A DNA stretch of 64,000 nt from Anaeromyces robustus. Taxonomy: Eukaryota > Neocallimastigomycota > Neocallimastigomycetes > Neocallimastigales > Neocallimastigaceae. The DNA lies in contig MCFG01000106.1 in assembly GCA_002104895.1 (NCBI GenBank), positions 62,001 through 126,000 of the forward strand, written 5' to 3'. Shown here in pieces: positions 12,728 to 27,531 of the stretch. Each line of letters opens with the position of its first letter. The stretch's first letter is position 1. Under the pieces are notes generated by a model. It ran no database searches, was not told the DNA's origin, and saw only the letters and a list, made by a program, of their open reading frames with translations. The position numbers were made by a program, and so were the translations under genes.

Positions 12728-15700
12728 TTTATTATTTTATCATTTTAATTTAATATTAGACAATAACTAACCATAATTATTATATTTATTGCATTTTAGT
12801 ACAGTAACCCACATAATACTATATTACATAATGATTTTTTTTATATTTTATATTTATTTATATATTAAAGATAAATTATAGCATATACATAACTATGTAA
12901 TTTTTTTTTTTTTATTTTTTGTTAATAAAATAAAACTTGTTAACCTAGATATATAATAATGATAATCTAATTTATTATGTATTATTATATAAATATTATT
13001 TATTATTTATATTATTCTTCATTATTTTTTTATTATATTTCATTTTTATTTTATTATATTATATCATATATTTATTTTTATTAATACATTGACTTTTAAT
13101 TATTTCAATTCAATTTTTTTTTTAACTCCGATAATTAAATATAAATAAATTTTTAATTAATTAAAAAAAATTTTTTTTTTTATAACCATACTTCATTGTT
13201 TACCTTATCAATTAATCTAATTCCAAAAATAAAGTAAAAAAAAAAAAAATACTTTTATCAATTAACATAACCTAATTAAACTTATTTAATAATTGTTTTA
13301 TATTTTTCTATTTATTTTATTCATTTTTTTTTTATTTTTACATATTTATTAAACATTAAAAAATATAAAATTATTAATAAAAACAAAAGGATATGTAATA
13401 CAAAAAAAAAAAAAAATTAAATCTAAAAATATTATATTATATAAATTATAAGTATAATATATTAAAAGATAATCATCAATGATTAACTAATAAATATTAA
13501 TGATAATAGATATCAAAAAAGAAAGTAAAGTTAATTGATATTAAAATAATAATAATAAGAAGAAAAAAAAAACACTGTATAATTTTATTATTTAATAGGA
13601 TTTTTTTTATTATTATTATTTAAACTTTTATCATAATGATAAATGAATTGATGATGATATTTTTATATTATTATTATTATTATTATTATTTTTATTACTC
13701 TATATATTTTTATTTTATTTTTTTGTTATTTTTTTTTCTATTTTTTATTATTTACTTTACTTTTTTTTCTGTATTATTTTACTTTGTTTTTACAAAAATA
13801 TAGAATTAATAATAATATTAATAATATTAATAATATTAATAATAATTAAAACGTTAGATCAGTATATTAATTATAGGTTAATTTTAATATATCAATTTTC
13901 ATTAAATTATTTTAATAAAATTGTTTTTTTTTTTTTTATTTTTATTTATTAAAAAGAATAATAATAATAAACGTTTTAAAATAAAAACAATAATAATTAA
14001 ATAAAAATAAATAAATAAATAAAAACAATAATAGGATAAATTATTATTTATTTTTTAAAAAAAAAATATTAAATTTTTATTATCAAGATAAAAAAAATTC
14101 ATCTGGATTATATTTATTATATCTTATTTATTTAAGAAATAATAAATTTAAAAATAAAAATAAGGAAATGATGGATAAAAAAAAATTTAATTTTTGCTTC
14201 GTAACAATACTGTAAAAAAATAAAATAAAATAAAATAATTTAAAAACTAATTTAATTTAATTTTATTTTTTTGTATTCTATGTTGAAACACACTATACAA
14301 AAAAAATAATATTAATTTAAAAATTGGAAACATGAATAATAATAATAAAACTAATAATAACAAATATTTATATATAATAATATATATAATAATATATAAT
14401 ATTTTAATATATAATATATAATTATTAATATAAAATAAAAATAAAAATAAATAAATATCTTATGGTTAGTATGGTACACAGTAAGAGTGTGGTATATAAA
14501 ATAAAAAATAAAAAAAAATAAAATAAAACAAGATTAAATTATTAGATAAATATTTTTTTTTAAAAAAATTACAACATCATTAAATATATATATCACTTAT
14601 AGTAGCTATAAACTAATCAAGTTCATTACTTATTTTCGATAATTAATTAAAAAAAAAAGTAAACTTTAACTAAAAAAAATGGTCTTAAACTTAATTGAAT
14701 TATATACGAATTATATCTATAAAAACATAAAGTTAAAGTTATTAATTATTTTCTTAAAAAAAAAAAATAAAAAGTTTGTCATCTTTTTCTTAAAGAGTTT
14801 AAGTTTAAGTTTATTATTTAAAAATTATAAATCATATAAAATATAAAATATAAAATATATTATATTATAATCTATTATATGATAGGATACATATTTCTAT
14901 TTTCTTTTTTTCTTTTTTTTTTTTTTTTTTTACTTTTTCTTTATAAAACCTTTTTCTATGAGAGACATTTTCTATTTCAAATTTAATTAAAAAAAATTTT
15001 ATTCATTAAAAAACTATAATATATAATTATAATATATAAATATAAATATAAATTTATTATTTATTTATTTAATATTTATTTATTTATTCATTCATTTACT
15101 AATTTATTTATTTATTTAATATTTATTCATTTATTTACTTAAAAAATTAATTAATTAATTAGTGTACAGTTAATTTTATTATTTAAAAAAAAAAAGGAAA
15201 AATTAAAAATTAAACCCATAAAATAATTTTTCCATTTTATTGTTTATGTTAATTGATCTCTTTTTCTTGTGTTTCTATTTACTTCTCGTGTTTTTATTTG
15301 TTATATTTATATTATATTGTATTCTATTATATTATATTATATTATATTATTTACTATATATTATTTATTCATTTATTATTTATTATTTATTTATTTATTA
15401 TTAATTTATTCATTCATTTATTTATTAATTTATTTATTATATATTATTTATTTATATATATATATATAACAATAATAATTATCATAGAATCATAAAGAAA
15501 AAAAATAATTATATAAAAAGAATAAAATAATAATAACAACAATAGAAATAAATATATATATATATATATATATGATATTCTTATAAAAAAGGAAAAGTTT
15601 ACTAATATTTATTTCATTTATTTACATTACATATTTATCTTTTTATTTTTATTTTTATTTATTTTTTTATTTTTTTTTTTTTTTTTTTGAATATGAATAT

Positions 15701-15975
15701 CTTTTAATTGCCTACCTAATTAATATCACCATAAATTTAATTGTCAACGTTTTTTTTTTTTTTAAAGTTAAAAAATTATTACGATTATTATGATAATAAT
15801 CATTTTATTCATTTATTCATTTATGGATTATTATTTATTTATTTATTTATTTATTATTTATTTTATTTATTTCTGTATCTTGAGAATTTAATATTAAATG
15901 AAAATTAATATTAAATTTATACTTAATAAAAAAAATATTAACTAATAATTAACTAATTATTAATTAAAATAATTC

Positions 15976-16015
<40 letters not shown>

Positions 16016-17249
16016 TATTATTATTAGGATTAAACTATCTATTAATTAATGATTATCTTAAACTATTAATTAATTAGTATTATTCTTAATTATTATAGTT
16101 GATAACTTTCATTACTACAACTTTTATTACTATTATATTATAATTTTACTTATTAATTTATTCATTTATTAAAATCTAATATGAAACTATTAATTAATCA
16201 AATAATCATTAATTATACTTTATATTTATTACAATAATTAAGTTTTTTTTTTTTTTATATATTATCATCATTTTATTTCTATTTCTTATTCTATTTCTTA
16301 TTCTATTTCTGTTCTATTTTATTCTATTCTACTTCATTTTAAAATTTTATTTTTTATTTTTTTATTTTTATTTTTTTTTTGTGTATTGTATTATTAAAAT
16401 TTTATTACTTTTGTTTTGTTTTATTTCATTTCATTTCATGTTTAAAAATAAAATTAATTATTCATTATTATTATTGTCGTGTATGTGTGTGTGTTTTTTT
16501 TTTTTTATTTTTTCAAATGAATATTCTGAAGAATTTTTTTTTTTCATGAATATAAAAATAAGTTTATTTATTATTATTTTTATTATTTTTATTTTTATTT
16601 TTATTTTTATTCTCTATTGTTTATTCTTTGTGTATAGATAAATTTAATTAAAAAAAATAATAATATTTTATTTTTGGGCTTGTTCAAAATCATAATAAAA
16701 TTAAATAATAAAAATGAAAATGAAAATGAAAATAAATAACTTATTAATAATAATACATAATAATAAAAATAAAACATCATAAAAAATACTAAAAAAACAA
16801 TAATAATAAGAAGAATAATATGTGAGATATAAAATGTGAGATACAATAAACACAATAAAATACTAATAATAATAATAATAATAATAAAAATAATAATAAT
16901 AAATAATAATAATAAAATAGATGATGATGTTAAATAATAAATAAGAATTAAATTAAAAATGTTTATAATTGTTTTATTATTTAATTTCAGGAATAAAAAA
17001 AAAATTAAATAATAAAACAAACTAAAAATAATAATTATTAAAATTCAATTTTATTTTATTTTTTTTTTTATTATTTTTTTTTATATTTAATTTTATTATA
17101 TATTATTTTTTATATTTAATAGGATTTTATTATTATTTTTTGTATTATTTTTTTGTATTTTATATTTATTATTATTTATTATTTTTTGTATTTTTTGTAT
17201 TATTTTTTGTATTATTTTTTATTATGATTTTAATAGAATAAACTATAAT

Positions 17250-17685
17250 ATTTATTATTTATTATTTATTATTTATTATTTATTATTTATTATTTATTAT
17301 TTATTATTTATTATTTATTATTTATTATTTATTATTTATTATTTATTATTTATTATTTATTATTTATTATTTATTATTTATTATTTATTATTTATTATTT
17401 ATTATTTATTATTTATTATTTATTATTTATTATTTATTATTTATTATTTATTATTTATTATTTATTATTTATTATTTATTATTTATTATTTATTATTTAT
17501 TATTTATTATTTATTATTTATTATTTATTATTTATTATTTATTATTTATTATTTATTATTTATTATTTATTATTTATTATTTATTATTTATTATTTATTA
17601 TTTATTATTTATTATTTATTATTTATTATTTATTATTTATTATTTATTATTTATTATTTATTATTTATTATTTATTATTTATTAT
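17250..17685. repeat. Long perfect 7-base microsatellite (TTATTTA)n
   Basis: About 436 bases, roughly 62 copies of TTATTTA, with no interruption that I can see. It is the longest single-unit array in the desert. Because the unit length is not a multiple of three and both strands lack stops in some frames, translation gives only artefactual strings. Confidence 0.95.
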
Positions 17686-20324
17686 CAATATATAATAATA
17701 ACATTGTGCTTCTAAATTTTATTCTATTTAATTATATTTAATTTTGTGTTTCTTCTTTTTTTATCCTTGTGTATTTTTTGTGTTTATTTATTTTATTTTG
17801 CAATAATAATAAAAGAATAAATTAATTTAATTATTTTTATTTAATTTATTATTTTATTTAATTAATTATTTTAATAACGTTTCATGATGAATTTTTTTTT
17901 TTTTTTCAATATATAATCATTTACATATAATAAAAATAAAGAATTAAAAAAAAATTTATTATTAAAATATATAAATAAAAAATTATATATAAAATAAAAT
18001 ATAAAATAAAATTATATAAAATTATAATAAATAGAATTTTAAAGAAAAAAAAATAATAATAATAAAAATAATTAAAAAAAATAGAATATTCATTTTTTTT
18101 TATTTTATTTTATTATTTTATTATTTTATATTCAATTTTTTACTATTTCTTTTAGTTATTTCAATTCCAATTTCAAACTTATTATTAAATCTACTAATTA
18201 TTAAACATTATAATAATAAGAATAATAAGAAGAATAATAAAACTAATAATTATTTTAATTAATGTAATAAACGATCCTAATTATTTTGAGGGTTCAAATT
18301 CAAATTCATACTATTATATTTGAAATATGAAATAAAAAAAAATTAAAAAAATAATTAGATAATAATAATAATAATGATTCATTAATAATTCATTAATAAT
18401 TAATAAATAATAAAAAGACTTTAAATCCATCATTGGCATTAGCATTAAGGAAACAAAAAAAAAATGAAAAATGACACATTTAAAATTTCTGTGTTTTTTT
18501 TTTTTTTTTCAATGTTTCATAATACTATAGAAAGAAAAGAAATAAAAATAAAAAAAATAAAATAATAATTCATGAACAATGAACAATCTAAGAAAAAACT
18601 TTTTTCATTTATTTTTTTAAAAAAAAAAATTACTAATAATAATAAATGATCAGTCATGTTCATCATGTGTTTTATTGTATCCACTATCTAAAAATTTTGG
18701 AAAAAGAAAAAAATAATTTTAAAATGTTTTAAAAAAAAAAAAAAAAAAAAAAAGACATTATAAAATAAAATAAAATAAAAATAAAATAAAATATATTATT
18801 TATTATTATTTATTATTTATTATTTATTATTTATTATTAATAATAAAATCATGGTTTTACTAAATAATAAAAAATGATCTTCATATTATAAAAAATAAAA
18901 TAAAAAAAAAGTTTTTAATTATTTCTTTTTATATCATTATTTAATATGAACTTACTAAAAAAGGTAGGTTAATATAAAAAAAAGAATAGAAAATTAATTA
19001 TAATAAATAATTATTTTTAATATAATTTAATATAATTAATAATTTATTATATGTTTTATTTAATTAATAATTAATTAATAATAAGTTTATAATTAAAGAA
19101 ATTAAATGAGATTATTCAAATTCCTTTTTTTTTTTTTAATAGTAAATAATTAATAATAAATAATTAATAAATAGTAAATAGTAAATAATAATAAAGATAA
19201 ATAAAGATAATATTTATAATAATAATAATAATAATAAAATTAATAATTAATAATTAATAATAAAATTTGTACACCCCAATTTGGGTATATCAATTTTTAA
19301 GTAAATGGTAAACGACGATCATTCATTTATTTTAATATCATATTATTATTAAAAAATTTACTTTTTTTCTTTTATTTAAATTATAATTATTTATCTATTT
19401 AATTATTTAATATTTATTCATTCATTCATTCATTTTTATTATTTCATTTATTTATCTATTTATGTATTTATTTATTTATTATATATTCTAATTTTGTAAT
19501 ATTCATTTGTATTTTTATTTGTTAATGATGATTTGTTTATTTGTTTATTTGTTGTTGTTGTTAAATGTTGTTGTTTTGTTTTGTTTTGTTTATTTGTTTT
19601 ACTTTTTTTTTTTTGTAATAAATAATAAATAATAAATTGCATTATATTATAAAAGAAAAGATGATCATCCCCTTTTATTAAAATTAAAAAAATTAAAAAA
19701 AAAATTAAAAAATAAAAAAATAATAATATTTTCCAGTACAATCCTTGTGAGAAATAATTAAAAAAGCATATGATTTTCGTTTCATTTTCATTTGTTTTTC
19801 TGTTAAATTTTTTTTTTTTTGTGTGTGTGTGTATATTTATTAATAATATTTATTATTTATTAATAATATTTATTATTGTAATATTAATTATTTATTATTA
19901 TATTTATTAATAATATTTATTTGATGTTTTATCATGTTTTAACCTATTAATTAATAAACTTTTTTTCTTTTTTAAAAAAAAAAAATATTTATTAAAAAAT
20001 AGAAGATACTTAAAAAAAAAATGTTTTATTATTAATTATTAATTATTAATTATAAACATTCAATACTTGGATAAAATGTATATCAAATAAGTTAAAAAAA
20101 AAAAAGAAAAAAAAATACCCACGATTAAGCATTTATATATATATTTTTTTATATTACTTACTTAATATACATTATGAAATGAAAATTAAACTAAACTAAT
20201 TGAATAAAAAAAACCCTTATTATATATTAAATATTATTATTATTAATGTTTTAAAGTATGCTGCTTATTTTATTATGTTTGTTTATTTAATAAAATATTA
20301 TTTTTTTTTTATAAATATATTTAA

Positions 20325-20360
<36 letters not shown>

Positions 20361-21065
20361 AAAAAATATTTTTATTTTCAAATTTAAAATTATTTTATTT
20401 ATTGTATATAATAAATAATAATAATAATATTGAAAATAATTATAATTTTTTTTTTTAAGAATAATCTCTCATATCATATTATATCATATATTGATGATTG
20501 TTTTTAGTGTTTTATGTTAAAACAAACAAAAAATAAATCTTATTATTATTATTTTTTATTATTTATTTTTTATTATTAATTATTATTATTATTATTAGTT
20601 TTTTTTCGTTTTTTTTTTTTTTTTTTGTGGTATTCATTTTACATATTATTTAAATAAATTGTTTACCAGTATTTATGAGTATGAGTAATAATGATTTGCA
20701 TATTTTTTAATTAGGAAAAATGAATACCACATAAAAAAAAAAAAAAAAAAAAACAATTTTTATATATATATGGTTAGGTTATTTTATGATTATTAATTTT
20801 TAATTTTATATAATAAATAATTAATTTAACTCTTGTAACCCTTTTTAATTATTATTAATTTGGTATAATATATGATAATATATGTATATATATGTATCAA
20901 CATTAATAATTAAAATTAAAAAAAAAAAATAAATAATAATAATTAAATATATGTAATATGTAATATTTTATAATAATGTAGAGGATATATGATATAGGAT
21001 ATATATTTATAATATATTTATTATAAGTTTGATATTAAAAAAAAAAAAAAGTAATAAATTAGAAA

Positions 21066-21298
21066 ATGGTTGATAGTACTGAAAATGATATAAAATTAAT
21101 TTTTGCTAATGATTTTAAACAAGATACCTATAAAATATTAGAAATAACAAAAGAATTAGCAGATGAATTAGAAGAAAAGAAAAAAGAAACAAAGTATAAT
21201 AAGAGATTTTTTTTTTTTTTTTTTTAAAAAAATTTTATATTTAATATTTAATACATTTTGAAATGTCAATTTCAAATTCAATATCAAATTCAATTTCA

Positions 21299-21386
<88 letters not shown>

Positions 21387-22534
21387 TTTTTTAAATATGT
21401 ATGTGAATATATATATATATATATGATATATAAAAGATTAGTTTTTAGAGGACTTCCAGATGATGAAGCTGTATTTTGTACAAATAATAAAACTTTTCAA
21501 ATGAAAAAAGTTCAAACTACTAATATGATGCTTCTTATTTCACCAGAAAAAGAAAATAATGAATCAAATATGAATATAGAAGAAATAGAAGAAAAAAACT
21601 CTCCATTTCATTATAATATTAATGATAATATTTCTACTTATTATGAATTAATTAAAATTTCACCTAAAATTAAAAAACTTCATATGATTCTTTCGGATAC
21701 CAAATATCAAGGTCCAGATGAAGAAGACCGTTTTGAAAAACAAAAAGTATATAAAATAAAATAAAATAAAATAAATATATAAATATATATATAAATTTAA
21801 TTTCATTTATTTTTACATATATTATATATGAATTTTTTATTATTTAATTTTTCTTTTTTTTTAATAAGAATTTAAATTTTAAAAATATTTTAAAAAATAA
21901 TTTTGTTAAAAATATATTTATTATAATTAGGTAAGATTTTTTACATTTGATGATATATTAAATGAAATTCAAGCTAGTGAAGAAGAAATAATTACTGGTT
22001 TAAAAGAATATAATGCAATAAATATTAATGGTAGAGTATAATATTATATTTCTAAATGTTATTGAATTAAAAGTTATTATTATTAGTAATAATAGCTTTT
22101 TTTTCTTCTATTTTATATTAATGTTATTATTATTAATAAGAAAAAGAATTTTTATTAATAGTTTAATTTCAATGAATTCATTTTTTTTTTTTAATTATTA
22201 ATCAATTATTAATTACTATATATCTTTCTATATATATATATATATATAACAGGTTATTGGAGAGTTCTTGATTCCAATTATATACAAATATTTATTGAAA
22301 CTTTATTAAATAATATTGTTATTTATGATTTATCATCAGAACATTTACCTTTAAGTAAAGTAATAGAATTATCTATTGAATTTGATTTTCCAGATTTTGT
22401 TTCCACTCATGTTTTAGAATCATTTTCGGATTCTATATTAAAAGAAGAACAAGGTAATATATATATATATTCTATTAAATATTGATATAATATTTTTAAA
22501 TGAATATATTATTAAATAAATGATTATTTTATTT

Positions 22535-22572
<38 letters not shown>

Positions 22573-22684
22573 CAATTATTTATTTAATAGAAACATATTA
22601 TACCCTTTCAAAAGAAAAAATAACCAAATTCCTTGGTATTCAATTATTAGCTTCTCATATGGTAATAATAATAATAATAATGAC

Positions 22685-22734
<50 letters not shown>

Positions 22735-23371
22735 TATATATCAAATATTAATAATAATCTCATATATAATCTAATATATTTATATATCGTTTTTCTATTT
22801 CTATTTCTATTTCTATTTCTATTTTGTATTTATATCTCTATAGCCAAATGCTTTTGAATATAATGAATTTATGTCAAAATGGAAAGATATTGTACCTGAA
22901 GATTTTAAAGTTGATATTGATCTAATAAAGGTAAAAAAACAAAAAAAACAAACAAACAAACAAACAAAAAAAAAAAAAACAAATTATAAATAAATATATT
23001 AATTTTTTATAATATCATAATAATAATAATAATAATAACAAATAATAATAACAATAATGATTATATATTACTTACTATTTTAATAAAATTTATATTATTA
23101 TATTTTAAAAAAGGGATTTTATATTGAAGAAGAAGCAACCTTCCAAAATGATAAAAGATTATTAAAATATTTCCCTATGACCGAATTATCTCATGATATT
23201 AAACAACGTTTAGAAGAATTATTTTATGCTAAACCGAAATGGAAAGATAGTAGTCTTTTACCTTATCTTCAAGATATTGAATCTAATAAAAAAATTATTG
23301 ATCGTGCTTTAATTAAATATGCTAGAGTATCGCGTGTTGGAAAACAAATTTATTATACTTCAAGATTTTAA
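21066..23371 (+). CDS. DSCC1: Sister chromatid cohesion protein DCC1 (Ctf18-RFC subunit), 7 exons
   Basis: Predicted 384-residue DCC1. In the known family it joins Ctf18, Ctf8 and RFC2-5 in the alternative clamp loader that handles PCNA at forks and supports cohesion. Exons: 21066-21193, 21437-21746, 21931-22030, 22253-22453, 22591-22661, 22844-22930, 23114-23371. All introns are GT-AG and the frame is kept. Family signatures: LVFRGLPDDEAVFCTNNKTF opening exon 2, a QGPDEEDRF stretch, the ILNEIQASEEEI segment, GYWRVLD at the exon 3/4 junction, and a C-terminal winged-helix part containing AKPKW and LPYLQDIE that ends YYTSRF. Length is close to the animal protein (about 390). The start is the first ATG after an upstream poly-A stretch. 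Intron 1 carries an AAT/ATT hairpin repeat. The gene is convergent with IFT139. Confidence 0.93.
21302..21386 (+). repeat. (AAT)n followed by (ATT)n inside DCC1 intron 1
   Basis: About twenty AAT triplets run straight into about eight ATT triplets, so the two halves are reverse complements and the intron RNA could fold on itself. It lies between exon 1 (ends 21193) and exon 2 (starts 21437). Read through, it gives a false poly-Asn/poly-Ile frame. Confidence 0.9.
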
Positions 23372-23929
23372 TTAATTTTAAAAAAAATTATAATTATTAT
23401 TATTCTTATTCTTATTATTCTTTTCATTATTATTATAATAATAATAATGAATAATATTAATAATAATAACGATAATGATAATAATGATAATAATAATGAG
23501 TTTTAATAAGTTTTAATTATATCAATTACATCAAATACAATAATCATCTATTATTATTATTATTAATTTAAGATATTTTGATTACTGATAAAAATATTAG
23601 TAATATATAAAATAATTTATTTAATTTAACAAACGAAAAAAGAACATCTATTATTTTTTTATTTATCTTTTAATAAATATATATATATCAAGATACCATC
23701 TTATTAAATTAAATTAAAATATATATATATAATATAAAATCTAAAAATATATTTTATTATTTGATATAATAATTTCTTTTATTATTATTATTATTTTTTT
23801 TATAACGATCGATCTATTAATATATTTTTGAATAATGAATAATAATAATTATATATATCTTAATTTTGGTTATTTAATAATTTTGTTTTTTTTTTATTTA
23901 ATCATTATTATTATTATTATTATTATTGC

Positions 23930-23970
<41 letters not shown>

Positions 23971-24219
23971 AATTTGTTATATATTATAATAGTAATATTG
24001 TAAAAATTCATTAAAATTATATGAACAAAATACTTGTTTTTTTATTTTTTTATTTTTTAATTATTAAAAAAATATTTATTTAAAAGAGATATGTTTAATA
24101 TAATAATAATAATTTATTAAATTGATTTACCAATATATTATTTTATTTTATTTTTATTTATTTTTACTTATTTTACTTATTATTTTATTTTATTAGGTAA
24201 GCTTTATACTTAATATTTA

Positions 24220-24272
<53 letters not shown>

Positions 24273-24418
24273 ATCCAATTTTTATTATCATTCATTTCTT
24301 ATTATTATTAATTTTTTTTTTTTTTTTATTTTCATCATTTCTTATTTATTTTATCTTATATATTTCATATTTTATACTTTATTTTATTTTATTTTTATTA
24401 TTATTTTTTTTTATTTTA
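23372..24418. other. Convergent intergenic region with T47 run
   Basis: Lies between the 3' ends of DCC1 and IFT139. It holds A/T microsatellite sequence, a T run near 23933-23966 and an uninterrupted run of about 47 T at 24222-24268. No gene is seen. The 3' UTRs and poly(A) sites of both genes must lie here but cannot be placed. Confidence 0.7.
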
Positions 24419-25317
24419 TTATTTTGGAATTGGAATTTTAAGGGAATATCTGGCTTTTTCTAATATTTCATTTTGAATTTTTGGGTATTCCGGCCAAGCT
24501 TTTAATACACTATTACATATATTAATGGCATCTACAAATTTATTGGCTTTAAGATAATTAAAAGCTAATTTAAATCCTATAGAAGGATTGGATTCTCGAA
24601 CTAATTTCCATGCATTTTCATAATGATAAGCGGCATCAACATAGGATGCTTCCTTTTCCATAATAAATCCCATATATTCCCAAGCTCTAAAACAGGATTT
24701 ATTATACGATAATACTTTTTTTAATAAATCGGTGGCTAAATCAAATTTTCCTCCCTTTTATTTTATATATATAATTCATTTTTTTTTTTTTTTTTTTTTT
24801 TATTTATTAGGATATAAGAATAAAAAAAAAAAATTATATTTTATATATCATATATAATATATAAATAGTAGATAGTAAATAATAAATATAATAAATTAAT
24901 ATAAAAAAAATTATATATATAATATTTTAGTATTATATAGTATTATTATTAATTATTCTCATGTTTGTATTTATATATACATTTTATATTATGTGTATAT
25001 TATAAATTATCAATTATATTTTATTATAGATTATATTTATATTATTTATATATATTATATTTTTACTTTAATGTATAAATCAGCAAGTAATAACCAACAT
25101 TTTTCAAATTCATTACAAAATTCTTCCGTCCATTCTAATTTGGTTACTCGTTTTAATTGATTTCTTGCTCTAGGTGGTTGTTTTAATAACATATAAGCTG
25201 TTGCTAAACCCTATTATTAAAAAAAATCAAAAAAAAAAAAAAAAAAAAAAGTTTATATATATATATAGAAATAGATAAATAACAATGAATAATAATTTTT
25301 TTTTGTTGTATTGATAA

Positions 25318-25352
<35 letters not shown>

Positions 25353-25357
25353 AAATA

Positions 25358-25389
<32 letters not shown>

Positions 25390-27487
25390 CTTTTTTTCTT
25401 TATAAGATATATTTACATAAAGGGCTGGTACATATTCTTTTTTTTCTTTTAAAATTTCCATAAATATATTAAGTCCTTCTTCAATTTGCTTTTTTTGTTT
25501 TGTTGCTAATAAGGCATGTCCATAATAAATTTGTGCTTTTACGGAATCTGGATTTGGTAAAGCCTTTTTTTCATATATAATATATATATATATATATTTT
25601 ATAATTCAAATGGATAATAATAATTATAGTATAGAAAAATTAAATTAATAAATTATTTTATTCTTATTTTTGCTCTTTTTTATTTTTTTTTTTATTTTTA
25701 TTTTTTTTTATTTTTTTCTTTAAGTTTTAATTATTGTTATTTCAATTTTTTATTTATTTATTTATTTAATCCTTTTTACTTTTTTTTTTCTTTACTTTTA
25801 TTATTTTTTCAGCAGAATAAAAAACGATTAAATCTGTATTAGATCCTCGATCATCACTACTTGTGGTTTTATTTTCAAGAGCTTCCCCTCCTATGGTATC
25901 TTCATCTGGATTAAGAAATATTTCTATCATATTATATAATGCTTTTTCTCCCCATTCGGCATCTCTTCTTGCAAAACTAAATTCTTTAAGCGCTTCATTT
26001 GGATTATAAGTATATCTTTTTTTTTTTTTTTTTTTTTTTGTGTGTGTATATAAAAAGGAATAATTTGAAAGTTTTTTTTATTTATAAAAAAAAAGTAAAA
26101 ATAAAGTAATAAAAATTTATAATAATTTATACATTAATATATAAATAATGTATATTATTAAAAGTATTTTTTTTTAATTAAAATATTTTATAATAAAATA
26201 TTATTAATTATCAATCAATTATTTTTTATTCTTTATTATATATATATATATTTATTTATTTAAATACCTATGGAATAATCCTTTACAATAATGCCATCCT
26301 GCATCCATTTCAACTTTACTTGACATTTTATTACCTATCATTTCAAAAAAGGAATCAGCTTCATCTAATTTACCACAACGTCTCATCATATGAAGTAATT
26401 TAGAAAAGGCAAGATAATGTGTGGGATTTTTTTCTAATAAATATTTATAATGAAATATGGCCGAAGAATAGGAATTTTTACGTAACATAATATCTGCTAA
26501 TAACATCGTGGCTTCATCCATGGCTAATTCTAATCTTAATAAAAGTGAACATTGACTTTGTGCTTGTAATAAATCATTTTCTTTAATATATAATTTGGCT
26601 AATGCAAGTATAGCCTTTTTTTTTTTTTATGAAGTTTTTTTTTTATTTATATATATATATATGTTTTTTTTAATTATATTAATTATAATAATAATATAAT
26701 TATATAATATATAATATATTTTTTTTTAATTTTTTTCTCTTTACCAATATAACAATATATTATAATATAATTTAAGAATTATATATATTATTATTTATAT
26801 ATACTATACCTTATGATTTGTACTACATCTTTCAATTGCTTCATTATAAAATAAAAGTGCTTTATCAATATTATTCTCTTCCATATAAAAATCAGCTATA
26901 TCTTTACAAATACTTGAAAGTAATTTTTGACTTGGACTTGTATCGGCTTGTTGTGTAATAATGGGTTCTTTTGCAATTACCCTATATTATTTATATTAAT
27001 ATTATTAATATTATAAATATTTTATATTATATTATATTATGTATGTTAAAAAATGTTTATTGTTAAAGTTATATTGTATATTATATAATATATATATAGA
27101 TAATTAATAAACAACATATTATAGTATTAAGTATCTGAATTTGATTTTTTTTGTGAAAACAAACAAACAAACAAACAAACAAATATATATAATATATATA
27201 TATTTTTATATATCTTTATATTTATATACCTTAATTGTGATTCTCTTGCTTTTAATAATGCATTAATTGATTCTTTATTTCGATCACTACGTTTATATAT
27301 TTTTGATAATAATTGATAAAGTTTTACTATTTCTGATAATACTGCTGGTTCATCCGCTTTATTTTATATTTATTTATTTATTAATTATTTTTATTATTAT
27401 TATAATTATAATTATAAAATAAAATATATAATATAATATAAATTAATAATAGTTGAATAAATAATATAAATAATATATATATGGATT

Positions 27488-27531
<44 letters not shown>

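Larger units (their letters stand above)
1..21065. other. Gene desert, extremely A/T-rich, no supportable gene
   Basis: About 21 kb in which I can support no coding exon on either strand. Open frames exist but encode only F/I/Y/L/K/N strings that follow the microsatellites, and none shows a domain or continues across plausible GT-AG introns. The stretch is built from poly-A/poly-T runs, A-tract/T-tract junctions, ATT/AAT triplet runs, 4-, 7-, 10- and 14-base tandem repeats and some more complex A/T sequence (for example about 900-1140, 5040-5770 and 10040-10520) that may be decayed older DNA. G+C is clearly lower than in the exons further right. No tRNA or rRNA was recognised. The first gene, DCC1, begins at 21066. 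Confidence 0.75.

Noticed and set aside
16607-17020. 137-residue open frame on the minus strand, and similar frames at 8492-8851, 8662-8904, 15253-15495 and 16381-16641
   Set aside because: Composition is almost only F, I, L, Y and S following A/T repeats, with no domain and no sign of exon structure. Open frames of this size are expected where stop codons are displaced by microsatellites.
19266-19290. ACCCCAATTTGGGT as a palindromic operator
   Set aside because: Arms are short and imperfect, and there is no gene within almost 2 kb.
22520-22774. 84-residue frame with poly-Asn
   Set aside because: Reads through DCC1 exon 5 and its flanking introns; the Asn run is an AAT microsatellite in the intron.
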